23,016 nt of DNA from Amphimedon queenslandica (lineage: Eukaryota > Porifera > Demospongiae > Haplosclerida > Niphatidae), in NCBI RefSeq assembly GCF_000090795.2, contig NW_003546259.1:386661-409676 (forward strand), in the 5' to 3' direction. The translations under genes were made by a program, and so were the position numbers. The notes under the pieces were generated by a model that searched no databases, was not told the DNA's origin, and worked only from the letters and a program-made list of their open reading frames with translations. Of the stretch, positions 8,760 to 17,571 are shown piece after piece. Positions within the stretch are counted from its first letter, which is position 1, and every line of letters begins with the position of its first letter.

Positions 8760-9842
8760 AACTAAATGCTAAACCACACATAAACTAGTATGCTAAGTGT
8801 TTTGAACTGTATCTGGCAAATGAGAGAAAGAGTAACTGCTGTAATGTGCTGCTTAGGTAAAATTACAGAGTTGTGAGTTTTTTGACCTGGAATGTGGGAC
8901 TACCTCCTCGTGGTCCAGGTTGGGATTTATTGTATGATATGCAGTCCATGTTTGGATGTAATGTGCAATAAATGCGAATTGTCTCACTTTTAAAGTTAAA
9001 AAATATCTTGAATAGATAGTGCTTCATTTTTTCATTTAGGTAGTGTTGTGAAGCATAGTAATTGGTGCTGTATGCAATGAAGTATTTGATTTATCTTTGA
9101 TAGTAATGTACGCCAGCCTAAAAAAAAAAACCTTGCTTGTGTTGCTTGCATTTGTCATGTGCATCTATATTTTGTAGCGTTTTTTATTTTAGCGTCGTTT
9201 GACTGTAGCACATCTTTTAGGAAGAGTCTTACTTTTAAAAGAATGTTTTACCAATTGGCCCCTTCTGCTAAGAAAATGTCTTCCTTATATTCATGGGTAC
9301 ATGCACATGCTATTGCACTTGCATACTTGATGAAAAGTTGCAAGTTGTAAATTTCATTTAATTTGGGACAATGTAACAGTGCTTTTGTCTGAAGACTATA
9401 ATGTAAATGCATAGATTAACTGTTTTGCATTTTATAGATATACATAACTAGGTGTGACACTTACATTAAATTTTCTTTTTGCTATAGTTTGAAGATTTGG
9501 TTTATGGGAGTAGAAGCATATCATTTTAACCTTTTTCTGGCTACAGAAACTGTTGCAGAACAAGTTATGTGTGTACTACTATAAAGCTGTAGCTTTCAGC
9601 AATGGAGCATATAGACCAGTTTAACTAAGGGAAAAATCTCACCATCATCTCAGTCTCTGTGCTTTATAAAGTGAGACTCTCCTTTTATTATAGCAAAACA
9701 AACTTTCTTTCTTAAGTTCACTTTTCCATTAAGAGAATTGGAGGCCTTTTCACTATTTTCATGTATGTTTACTAGAGGGACTTAGCAGTTTCCTGAAAAG
9801 TTTGTTAATGTGTGAGTACAATGACACTCACAGTTTACATCT
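8760..9842. other. Non-coding stretch without recognised gene
   Basis: AT-rich. There is a short imperfect hairpin at about 8884-8920 (GACCTGG facing CCAGGTT), an A10 run near 9121, and a 63-codon open frame at 9159-9350 with no motif or splice support, which I do not call. Confidence 0.45.
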
Positions 9843-10677
9843 AGAGTACATTATCAATGGTCGTACACCACTAATATTTGGACACTTGTTTTAGGAAAAC
9901 TATATATTGCCATCTCATGAAACTGCGAAGTATTATAGCAATTGTTATTCTTTCTTTGTGTGACAAAACTTGTAGCTCTAGCAAGAGTGCATAGAAACTT
10001 ATAAGCTCTCAAAGCGTGGTGTCCGACAATAACCAATAATCGGCCAAAATTCTCAATCTGTGGACTATCATTTCTGAACGGCAGCAAAGTATGGTTTTAG
10101 AAGGTCACTAGGATAACTTTGTAGGCCTGCATTTAAACTAACTATCACCATCTGGATCTTTTTGATAGCTGTCTTTTTGACAGAGATAGTGGCCACTTAA
10201 AATGTGTCACCTGATCTCAATATACGGACAAATTTTACAAAAATATACAAAAAATTATGAATTATATTAGTAAAACTCCGTAAGATCATCAGTTTTGTAT
10301 ATTTTTGTAAAATTTATCCGGATATTGACGGATCAGGTGACACAATTTAAGTGGTCATTATCTCTGTCAATAAGACAGTTATCAAAAAGATCCAGATGGT
10401 GATAGTTTAAAAGCAGGCCTACAAAGTTATCATGGTGACCTAAACTAGCCGTTCAGAAATGACAGTCCGAAGATTGAGAATTTTGGCCGATTATTGGTAT
10501 AGTCGGACACCAGAGCTTATAACTTTCTATGCACTCTTGCTAGAGCTATAAGTTTTGTCATGCAAATAAAAAATAACTATTGCTATAATACTTTGCAGAT
10601 TCATGAGATGGTAATGTATAGTTTTCTTAAAGCAAGTGTCCAAAAATTGGGTTGTACGATCATTGATAATGTGCTCT
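9843..10677. mobile_element. Long fold-back element (835 bp) with ~400-nt inverted arms
   Basis: The left arm (9843-10253) and right arm (about 10293-10677) are inverted copies of each other over nearly their whole length, separated by a ~39-nt loop. The outer ends are AGAGTACATTATCAATGG and, reversed, AGAGCACATTATCAATGA. Matching landmarks include TTTGGACAC, GCCAAAATTCTCAAT, AAGATCCAGATGGTGATAG and ATTTTACAAAAATATACAAA. Divergence is modest, with scattered substitutions and indels. Open frames inside are by-products of the repeat and encode nothing recognisable. I could not define a convincing target duplication, so the superfamily is unknown. Confidence 0.88.
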
Positions 10678-11221
10678 ATTATCATGCCATCCTTCTTGTT
10701 GTCATATTGTTTAGGTGGTGTTGTTTGCCGTATACAGTGGTAGCTCATACTAAAGAATAGTTTGTCCTAGTGGGTGTGGAAGTTAAACTAGTTTTGAGGC
10801 TTCTGTNNNNNNNNNNNNNNNNNNNNNNNNNNNNNNNNNNNNNNNNNNNNNNNNNNNNNNNNNNNNNNNNNNNAGTTGCAAAATTATATTCATTGTTCAT
10901 TGATTATTAAAATCTATTACTGGAAGTATTTGTAAATTTTAGACTTCGTGATATTGTCTTCTACATGAAAAGTGATAAATATGACAAAGGCATGCATAAT
11001 ACATTTTGAATGAATCTCTGTACATTTATGACAGGAACTTTAAATTGCATAATGATTAAGTAATCATTATTGATGTACCTCTTATTCATGTATTTGTCCC
11101 GCATTCATGCAGTTCGCCAAATTAATTCAATGAAACTGAAACAAGTAATCCTAATTTTCAGTAGAAGAATACCACTAAAGATATACAAATTTGGTGAGTC
11201 ATGCAAGGCACTATATAAATG
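10678..11221. other. Non-coding stretch containing an assembly gap
   Basis: There is no recognisable gene. Positions 10807-10873 are a 67-base run of N, so the true distance across it is unknown. Confidence 0.6.
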
Positions 11222-11660
11222 TTTATTGTTTTGCATGTTGTTTAGTTTTGATTCTTTCAATGCTCTTTTTAATTTTAAGTTGCAGCCACTTATTAGATGC
11301 ATGCCTGCTTTCTATTATGGCTAGCTTGTAAAGTACTTGTCCTGTACAATTTTTTTTTGCACATATTATCTTTATCGGTTCTGTCTGTATTGTTTGGATA
11401 AATAATAGAAAAGAAATTAACTACTATTTCTGTTTTTTTATGTAGTTGTATTTACTCAATATCTAGAAATTTGCTTACAAAAGTAAATAGTTGCATCAAG
11501 TGAATTATTGATAATGATATACTATACTTGCACATCATTTGTTTTTTGTATGACTGCTCTGCTGTCTTTTTTTATCTTTTTTGCCTTTTTATGTGGATGT
11601 CTGATGATAGTGCATGATGCCATTAAACTGTAAGAAAATCTTATTTAAAAAGAATGTTCT
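11222..11660 (+). repeat. Direct duplication, copy A (~440 bp)
   Basis: Collinear with 12601-13040. Shared landmarks in order: TTTTGCATGTTGTTTAGTT, TCTTTCAATGCTCT, CAGCCACTTATTAGATGCATGC, GGCTAGCTTGTAAAGTACT, TCAATATCTAGAAATTTG, GTATGACTGCTCTG and TGGATGTCTGATGATAGTGCATGA. Similarity drops in the middle through indels. There is no coding content. It may be a segmental duplication or a pair of old long terminal repeats. Confidence 0.75.
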
Positions 11661-11710
11661 GACATTAAGTTGGAGATTTGTAAGAACCAAATGTGACAAA
11701 TTGATGATGT

Positions 11711-11740
11711 CATTTTAAGTCGATTTAAGTGATTTTAAGT
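11711..11740 (+). repeat. Three 10-bp tandem units
   Basis: CATTTTAAGT, CGATTTAAGT, GATTTTAAGT in tandem. A minor slippage repeat. Confidence 0.7.
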
Positions 11741-11757
11741 ACTGTTAGGACAATGAA

Positions 11758-11861
11758 GTTATACCATAGTCATAATGTACATGTACATACATATAGGCAT
11801 GTCTTAGGCTAGTTATACCATAGTCATAATGTTACATACATGTAAGCATGTCTTTCGCTCT
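11758..11861 (+). repeat. 54-bp tandem duplication, two copies
   Basis: GTTATACCATAGTCATAATG at 11758 recurs at 11812, followed in both by a TACATAC-rich stretch and GCATGTCTT. The second copy has a few deleted bases. It lies between the two ~440-bp duplicated blocks. Confidence 0.8.
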
Positions 11862-12600
11862 TAGCATGCTGGTTAGCTGCTTTAGTTATAGTTATTTATT
11901 GTTAAAAATGTAATGTACTCTTATGTGCCTTGCTGGTCCACTCCGTTGCTCTAATGTGTAATGTACACCCATTGAGAACTTGTTTACATTAATAATGAAT
12001 TAATCTTTTGTAGTAACAATTAATATTGTTATTAAGAATTAAAGTGATGAAAAATTTATCATTACAACCTCATAGAATAATACAATGACTTAAAAACAAA
12101 AGGCTGTAGAGTTAGTCAACTTTGTAGAAGTAGTACTCTCACCCAAAATTTTACGGACCTATTAAGGTACACGTATATATAACACTATATTTGATACACA
12201 TAAATCTACAAGTAGCGAGACACACTGAAACAGGTGGGGTGATGCATGTAAAAATGCTCACAAGGCAAAACTAAAAAGTTTGCCATGATGCATGTTGCAT
12301 TCTATTGATACATGGAAATAAACAAATGAAGCAGTAGAAAATGCGCTATGTGATATTACAGAATTATCACTACTGTACCTCTCATGAACATACTAGAAAT
12401 GGAGAAAAAACACGACTCGTGTAAAGTTGTACATGGTGTATGAAAATAAATAAACAAGGAGTCTAGATATCACAACTAAAACCTTATCAATGCAGCAAAT
12501 ACAATATAGAATTATGACTTGCGATTAATGAAACTGATTTTATACAATCATGACTGCTATGAAACAATCACCATGAAGCTGTTCTAGGTCAATTCAAAAA
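11861..12600. other. Non-coding interval between the duplicated blocks
   Basis: AT-rich with no recognisable open frame. If the flanking blocks are long terminal repeats this would be the element interior, but no primer-binding site, gag or pol trace is visible. Confidence 0.45.
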
Positions 12601-13040
12601 TTATTATGCATGTTGTATAGTTCTGATTTTTTCAATGCTCTATTTAAGGTTAACTTATAGCCATTAATGGATACATGCATGTTTCCTATAATGCTAGCTG
12701 GTAAAGTACTCCTCTCATAAAAATGTTTTTCACACACATACTTATAAACCATAATAAATTATGTCGTTCATTCTAGGATAGTTGATAAATAAATAATAAT
12801 AAGCCACTATTTCGGGTTTTTTGTAGTTTTATTATTTCCCCAATATCTAGAAATTTGTATAATTGCTAAAGTAACGATAATAATACACAATACTAGTACA
12901 ATATTTGTCCATACTGTCTATTTTGTATAACTGCTCTGTTCTTTATCTTTTCTTTTCGCACTTTTATCTGGATGTGTTGATGGTGCATGATTTCATTTAA
13001 TTGTACAAAAAATTGCAATTTGAAAACAATGTTGTACATC
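12601..13040 (+). repeat. Direct duplication, copy B (~440 bp)
   Basis: Diverged direct copy of 11222-11660, about 1,379 bp downstream. It carries matching landmarks TATGCATGTTGTATAGTT, TTTTTCAATGCTCT, ATGCTAGCTGGTAAAGTACT, CAATATCTAGAAATTTG, TATAACTGCTCTG and TGGATGTGTTGATGGTGCATGA. Its right end directly abuts the left member of the inverted pair at 13040. Confidence 0.75.
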
Positions 13041-13264
13041 ATGGATACTAGAACAAGGAAAGGGATTGCAAACGCCTTATTATTGCAGTGGGGACAGGCG
13101 TTATGCAGTGAAGCCACCAAAGTTTAATTTTTTTTGTTATTTTTTTAACCCTCTTGTATCTAAACAAAACCAAACTGTACAAGTCTTGTTGCTTCTTTGG
13201 AGCATCTTTGAGAACTTCCTGAATATTAATACACACAAAAGTTTCTTCTTGTCTTCATTCAATA

Positions 13265-13372
13265 ATGAATAAATCAAAGAAAGATAAATCAACTTCAGCA
13301 GTCAAGGAATTGGCTGAGAAATTTGGAATATCCTTGTCATCAACAGAAGTCATTTCCTACCCATGGTTATGA
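13265..13372 (+). CDS. Small open frame, 35 codons, Lys-rich, unknown
   Basis: Starting at ATG 13265, the frame encodes a Lys/Ser-rich N-terminus (MNKSKKDKSTSAVKELAEKF) followed by GISLSSTEVISYPWL, then TGA at 13370-13372. The composition is more protein-like than neighbouring AT-rich frames, and AVKELAEKFGISL would form an amphipathic helix. It lies inside the inverted pair 13040-13906 and could be an exon remnant of whatever that element encoded. I recognise no family. Confidence 0.25.
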   Translation: MNKSKKDKSTSAVKELAEKFGISLSSTEVISYPWL

Positions 13373-13844
13373 TCTGTTCAAGTGAAGAAAACCATTAAAC
13401 ACTAGAAATATAAGTAAAAATATGGATAATGCAGTAGTTTTAGTAGCAAAAATAGACTTAGTACACTAGAGGTACACAAAGGTACCCTACTGTGCAAACT
13501 AAAAAATAGCTTTAAAGGAAATTATGCTTGATATTTCACTTAGACAAAAACCATGAAACCATACTCTAACATGTTCCTCAAAACATGATAATAATAACTA
13601 GTTTTTAATTAGTACCTAGTAGGAAATAAATGTACACAAACATTCATGAGGCAGAGGTTTTCAAAATATAGAAAAGATTATGCAATATCCAACAGCTATT
13701 ATTGTATATTATGGTAAGTAACAATGAGTCTGACACTTACAAATTCAATTCAGAAAGAAGCAAACAAAACAAGTCTGGTAGAGCAAAAGAAAATGCCAGA
13801 AGAGAAGAACCATAGATAAATATCCACGCCTACTTCCGGTCTTG
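13373..13844. other. Non-coding stretch inside the inverted pair
   Basis: AT-rich. Nothing recognisable beyond the inverted-pair right member, which begins near 13748. Confidence 0.4.
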
Positions 13845-13984
13845 AAATGGATGTCCCCAGCAATATTAAGGAGTTTCCAATCCCTTTTCCTGCTCCAGTA
13901 TCCATGGTTACATTAAGTTGCGCATAAATGGAAGAATCAAATCTGACAGATTGATGATAGCCTTTCCAAGTCAATAAGTACAAG

Positions 13985-14284
13985 CAGTGGCGGATCTGGG
14001 CCCGGGCCTAGACGGGCCATGGCCCGGGCATCAGAAGTCAGTAATGAGATTCATTAGATGCAATGTAAGCAATTCCCTGCCTCAAGTTTTGATAAAACCA
14101 ACCACAAGCCACACCAGAGTACCTACAAGTGCTTGAAGAGCATTCTGGCACTGCATAGATGAGGAAATTGTTGAAACCCATCATAAAAATGGCCAAAAGA
14201 TGCTTAACCATAAAATAACTAGTTGAAAAGTGGACACACCCACTTCCTGGCCCTACCATTAACTTGCACCCTGATCCGCCACTG
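13985..14284. mobile_element. Non-autonomous hAT MITE (300 bp), perfect 8-bp target duplication
   Basis: The left end is CAGTGGCGGATCTGGGC and the right end read in reverse is CAGTGGCGGATCAGGGT, 15 of 17 identical. The flanks are identical AGTACAAG at 13977-13984 and 14285-14292. CAGTGGCGGATC is a common hAT end. Just inside the left end is a GC-rich palindromic stretch (GCCCGGGCC facing GGCCCGGGC). The high conservation of ends and flanks suggests a fairly recent insertion. It splits a weak minus-strand open frame. Confidence 0.93.
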
Positions 14285-14292
14285 AGTACAAG

Positions 14293-15509
14293 CATGTTGA
14301 CATATTGTCGCTCATAAAAATATAAATTCTTTTGTATTGGGCCACATTTTTCATCTTCTGGTTTTTTAGATGCCTCTGTAAACGATGGAGCAAGTGAAAA
14401 TGGTAGAATAATTTCATTGGAATGGATAATTGTAATAAAAAAATCAATTTTTGAATTATTCAAGTTTAAAGTAACCATTGTCCATCATTCTCTGTAGGTT
14501 AGACTTGATCACAGTTATTGAAAAGTATTTCACGCAGAAGTTGAGCTGATTATCATTGTGACTTTATGAATGGATCATTTCCAATGGAACAGAACGATGC
14601 TGTTTTTTTCTTTTAGCATTACTGTATTATTAATTTTCACAATTATTTTGGAATTAAGCAATCTCTTAAACAGGCTATGCAAGCATAGAAAATAATTATC
14701 AGACTAGGAAGCAAAATGAAACTAGCACATTAACTGTGAGGCTAATTGCAACCACTTCTGAAATACTAATAATAAAATTGTCTCACTATAAAATAATTTA
14801 TCATAGCTTACTGATAATGATAACAACAGCAGACATATTTCAAAAAAAATTCTCTTCGCCTCCTATACATAATAATACACCATCTTTGATCTCGTGTCAT
14901 TGCTGGATATCTCTGTATATTATAAAACAGCCGGGAAAAATTAATTGCAAGGTGGGGTTAAGTTATAACATCATATTAGTCAAACCATTAATAAAAATCG
15001 CCACCAGTATGTATTTCCTGACTATTGCTATTTAGCTGTTTCATCTGATGAATTCAGGCTCTAAGAAGCTCTAAAGCTTGCAATCGTGGCATAATGAAGA
15101 CAAACACTCAATCAAGTTTGTATTCAGTAAATGCTTTTGTGATACACTGATCTTTGAAAGTCAACAAAACTCTATGAGAGATCGCAGCCCTTTTGCAAAA
15201 CTTAATAAACTTTTGCCAAGTGATGGAACATTTGTCAATAGAAAATAATATTATAAAAACAATCATATTACTAAAAGTTAATGTACTCTCACTATGTTCA
15301 AGAATTCTTTACTCAGTTTTCATCCATTTTAAAAAGTTTAGTAAAGTTTATTGCAACTCACTGTTGAGAAAAAATTGAAAAAGTTCTACATTGTAGAAAA
15401 AGTATAAAAAAAACAATTTGTGTCCCGAAATCTAAATTGTGGTTTCAGCCCGTTGTACCTTAAACGGTGTTATGTATGCAAAATTTACAAAATTTATTTA
15501 TGACAATTA
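14293..15509. other. Stretch without a recognised gene
   Basis: A minus-strand frame at 14478-14285, with an internal AG acceptor-like site near 14374 (TTTACAG followed by AGGCATCT), encodes SKKPEDEKCGPIQKNLYF. It could be an exon but matches no family I know. If the MITE at 13985 is removed together with one target duplication, one minus-strand frame stays open from about 14447 to 13750. Frames on the plus strand at 14736-15035 look like AT-rich noise. Confidence 0.35.
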
Positions 15510-15595
15510 CAGCCAAACCTGTTTATTCCAGACATCTTAGGGGACAATGATACTGTTTTGATTATGGAGGCATTCTTTTAGAGACTTTAATACAT
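15510..15595 (+). mobile_element. Fragment of a Tc1/mariner-like (pogo/Tigger-type) element end
   Basis: Directly after a TA, the sequence reads CAGCCAAACCTGTTTATTCC followed by GACATCTTAGGGGACAA and then GATTATGGAGGCATTC. This resembles the widespread ends CAGTCAAACCTGTCTATAxxGGACACCTTxGGGA of pogo/Tigger-type elements. No matching opposite end is visible, so this is a solitary remnant. Confidence 0.5.
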
Positions 15596-16642
15596 TAACT
15601 ACATATTTATATTGTATTGGGACTGCATAGATATTAGAGACTATGTGCACAGGATTGGAAACAAGGAAACACTTCACATATTATTACTATAATAGTTGTA
15701 AATATTATTAAAAATTAACATGGTTGACACTGTAAAGTCATGCACAATTACAAACAAAAATACCCATAATTAAAAACTAGAAACAAATAATAGCAACAGT
15801 TATCATTGAATCATTTTATCAATGTTACCTTAAAACAAAAGTAAAATCTTTATTACAAGCCCTTCTTTGAAGCAGGAGACAAAATTGTATGAGGCTGTGA
15901 GTGATTTTCTCTCCAAAGGAGAAGAAAAAGCTTGTATGGATCTGATTACATAGCTTAAGCAATGGCCCGAACCATTTAGGTTGTAACAGTGTCAGTTTGA
16001 AGTAATTTAAATAAACTAGAGGGAGATAAGGCGAACATGAGTAGAATTTTAGTTATATAGTGAAGCTATTGTGTAGCTTATTATACAACAGTAAGTGATG
16101 AGATACAATACTAACCACATAATACAACGTAAAAATATCCCTATAATCCCTCACATTGAGTAGAAATGACAAAAACTGGCTGACGGTAGGCCAACATTGC
16201 GGCAGACATGCACAGTATACCCTAATTATACACATTGTAATGAATCTTGTGATCCCATTTCCTAACCTATGAATGTAATCTCTAATTATTCTGTCCAGAC
16301 TATATCAAATTTGACTGAATAACAATATTTATTATACTTTTGTGGTCATATTACTTTTCATTGTATTTCACTTCACACCATCTCTGATTTCAGCTCAATA
16401 ATTCTTTGATGCATGTACTTCTGTGAAGAATGAAGACCTAATGTAGAATCTCAGCAATTCAAGCTGAAATGGGCTGTACTTTCTTTCATGGTATAGTATG
16501 TAACTACTTTGTCAATGGTACATGTGCATGACATAATGTCTCTTTTCTTCCTCTGAAAGATATACAATGTGGAGTTCTGAGACAGACTATTGGTAATGTG
16601 AGTTTCATAATACAATGATGCTAGTTTTTTTACTCATTACAG
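15596..16642. other. Stretch upstream of the HECT relic
   Basis: AT-rich. No HECT N-lobe exons are recognisable. A pyrimidine-rich CTTTTCTTCCTCTGAAAG acceptor-like site at about 16543-16560 precedes a short stretch ending at GTAATG (16593), but its phase does not join the HECT exon at 16643, so I do not call it. Confidence 0.4.
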
Positions 16643-17322
16643 CTTAGTATAGCCACCTCAGATGAGGAAGTCAGGTCTACATTTGAAACAGACGAGGCCC
16701 TTGAATTTTTTTGCCCTACTGGCTACCCAAAGCCAATTAGTACTCTTTGTTGTGATAATACAAATGTTTAAAGATTGCTGATTCTGAATTACCTTTGTCC
16801 CTTAAAGGTCAAGGCAGAGATGGTTCAATTTTTAGTTGGCCTTAGTAATACTGAAGTACTCAATTGTGTAAGAACTACACCTGAAATTTTGAAGTCAATG
16901 TTTGTCTTTCGGGGAAAGAAGCTGAATTCTGGTAAGGTAAAATATTGCTACTTCGTTATATTTAGATGAACTGAAGAATCTTATAACATTTTAGTAATTT
17001 ATATGATCACACTTTTTAAAGGTCAAAGGAAACATGAATATACTTTTGTAACTTTTTGGACATGTGTGCATGTTTTGTATTATTTTAAAATTACATTGCC
17101 CTCTAGATGGTAGTGTGGACTGTCAGGTATTGGATGTGCTGGCATTAATATCTGGGGCCTTCCTTAGGATTTAGGAGCAGCCTAAAGTGGAGTTTATCTC
17201 AGGAATGCTTCCAACTGCCAGCACTTGTGACTAAATTTGAGGCTTCCAATGTTTTACCTTAATTGACAGAGTTTCATAGAATCCTTGCTTCATGCTATTG
17301 AAGGGGATTGTGGCTTTGGTCA
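16643..17322 (+). pseudogene. G2E3-like HECT E3 ubiquitin ligase, C-terminal remnant
   Basis: HECT ligases accept ubiquitin on a C-lobe cysteine and pass it to substrates. Exon 1 (16643-16931, after TACTCATTACAG) encodes ATSDEEVRSTFETDEALEF, GYPKPISTLCCDN, then KAEMVQFLVGLSNTEVLN and EILKSMFVFRGKKLNS, the pattern of G2E3-like proteins. It ends in phase 1 at a GTAAGG donor. An exon starting at 17107 (CCCTCTAG acceptor) completes a Gly-to-Asp split codon (G|AT) and reads DVLALISGA, QPKVEFISG, LPTASTC, with the expected catalytic Cys at codon 17226-17228. Breaks: TAA 16769-16771, TAG 17172-17174, and a one-base deletion just after the Cys; the frame then resumes with LNLRLPMFYLN (stop) QSFIESLLHAIEG and CGFGH, the HECT C-terminus. 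A degenerate middle segment (GQRKHEYTFVTFW, about 17022-17060) may be another exon. The N-lobe is missing. Confidence 0.75.
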
Positions 17323-17571
17323 CCTGGAAATTATCACTTGTTATCTTGCAACATTTACTATTAACATATAATACTTCTATCACTTACTGCATTGCTCACA
17401 TGACTCACTCAAGATTTACTGTTCACTTTTAATACGATCATTTACACCATTGCTCGAATGACTTGGTTTTTCAATAGTATCATGGTATACTAAGGTTTTC
17501 AATTATATTCTGGCTTGATTTATGCTATGATGAATCAATATTTTTAAAAATGTGACTTTTAAGAATAATGA
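17323..17571. other. Interval between convergent relics
   Basis: AT-rich interval between the 3' ends of the plus-strand HECT remnant and the minus-strand integrase relic. No feature seen. Confidence 0.4.

Larger units (their letters stand above)
13040..13906. repeat. Inward-facing inverted pair bounding ~870 bp, possible DNA transposon
   Basis: The left member, from 13040, reads CATGGATACTAGAACAAGGA then AAGGGATTGCAAACGCCTTA. The right member, read from 13906 on the minus strand, is CATGGATACTGGAGCAGGAA then AAGGGATTGGAAACTCCTTA. Strong similarity covers about 65 bp and weaker matches (CTTGTT, GCTTCTTT) extend to about 160 bp. Inverted ends facing inward suggest a DNA element, but no clear target duplication is seen. 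Each member also begins with an ATG followed by an open frame, so the alternative is two related gene starts. Confidence 0.5.

Noticed and set aside
9854..10087. 77-codon minus-strand frame inside the large fold-back
   Set aside because: Both arms yield similar frames because they are inverted copies; no protein motif is visible.
11070..11324. 84-codon plus-strand frame and its minus-strand counterpart
   Set aside because: It overlaps duplicated copy A, does not persist in copy B, and has no recognisable content.
11222..13040. LTR retrotransposon
   Set aside because: Direct repeats are present, but no gag or pol trace, primer-binding site or clear TG/CA ends can be seen, so I kept it as a duplication.
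13750..13983. 77-codon minus-strand frame as an independent gene
   Set aside because: It overlaps the inverted-repeat member at 13845-13906 and is cut by the MITE; no family resemblance, so it is mentioned only as a possible disrupted frame.
16561..16592. Mini-exon upstream of the HECT relic
   Set aside because: Good acceptor and donor, but the phase does not join the exon at 16643 without a stop.
17139..17176. Independent splice site within the HECT terminal exon
   Set aside because: Reading straight through gives the expected HECT order with a single TAG, so decay explains it better than an extra intron.
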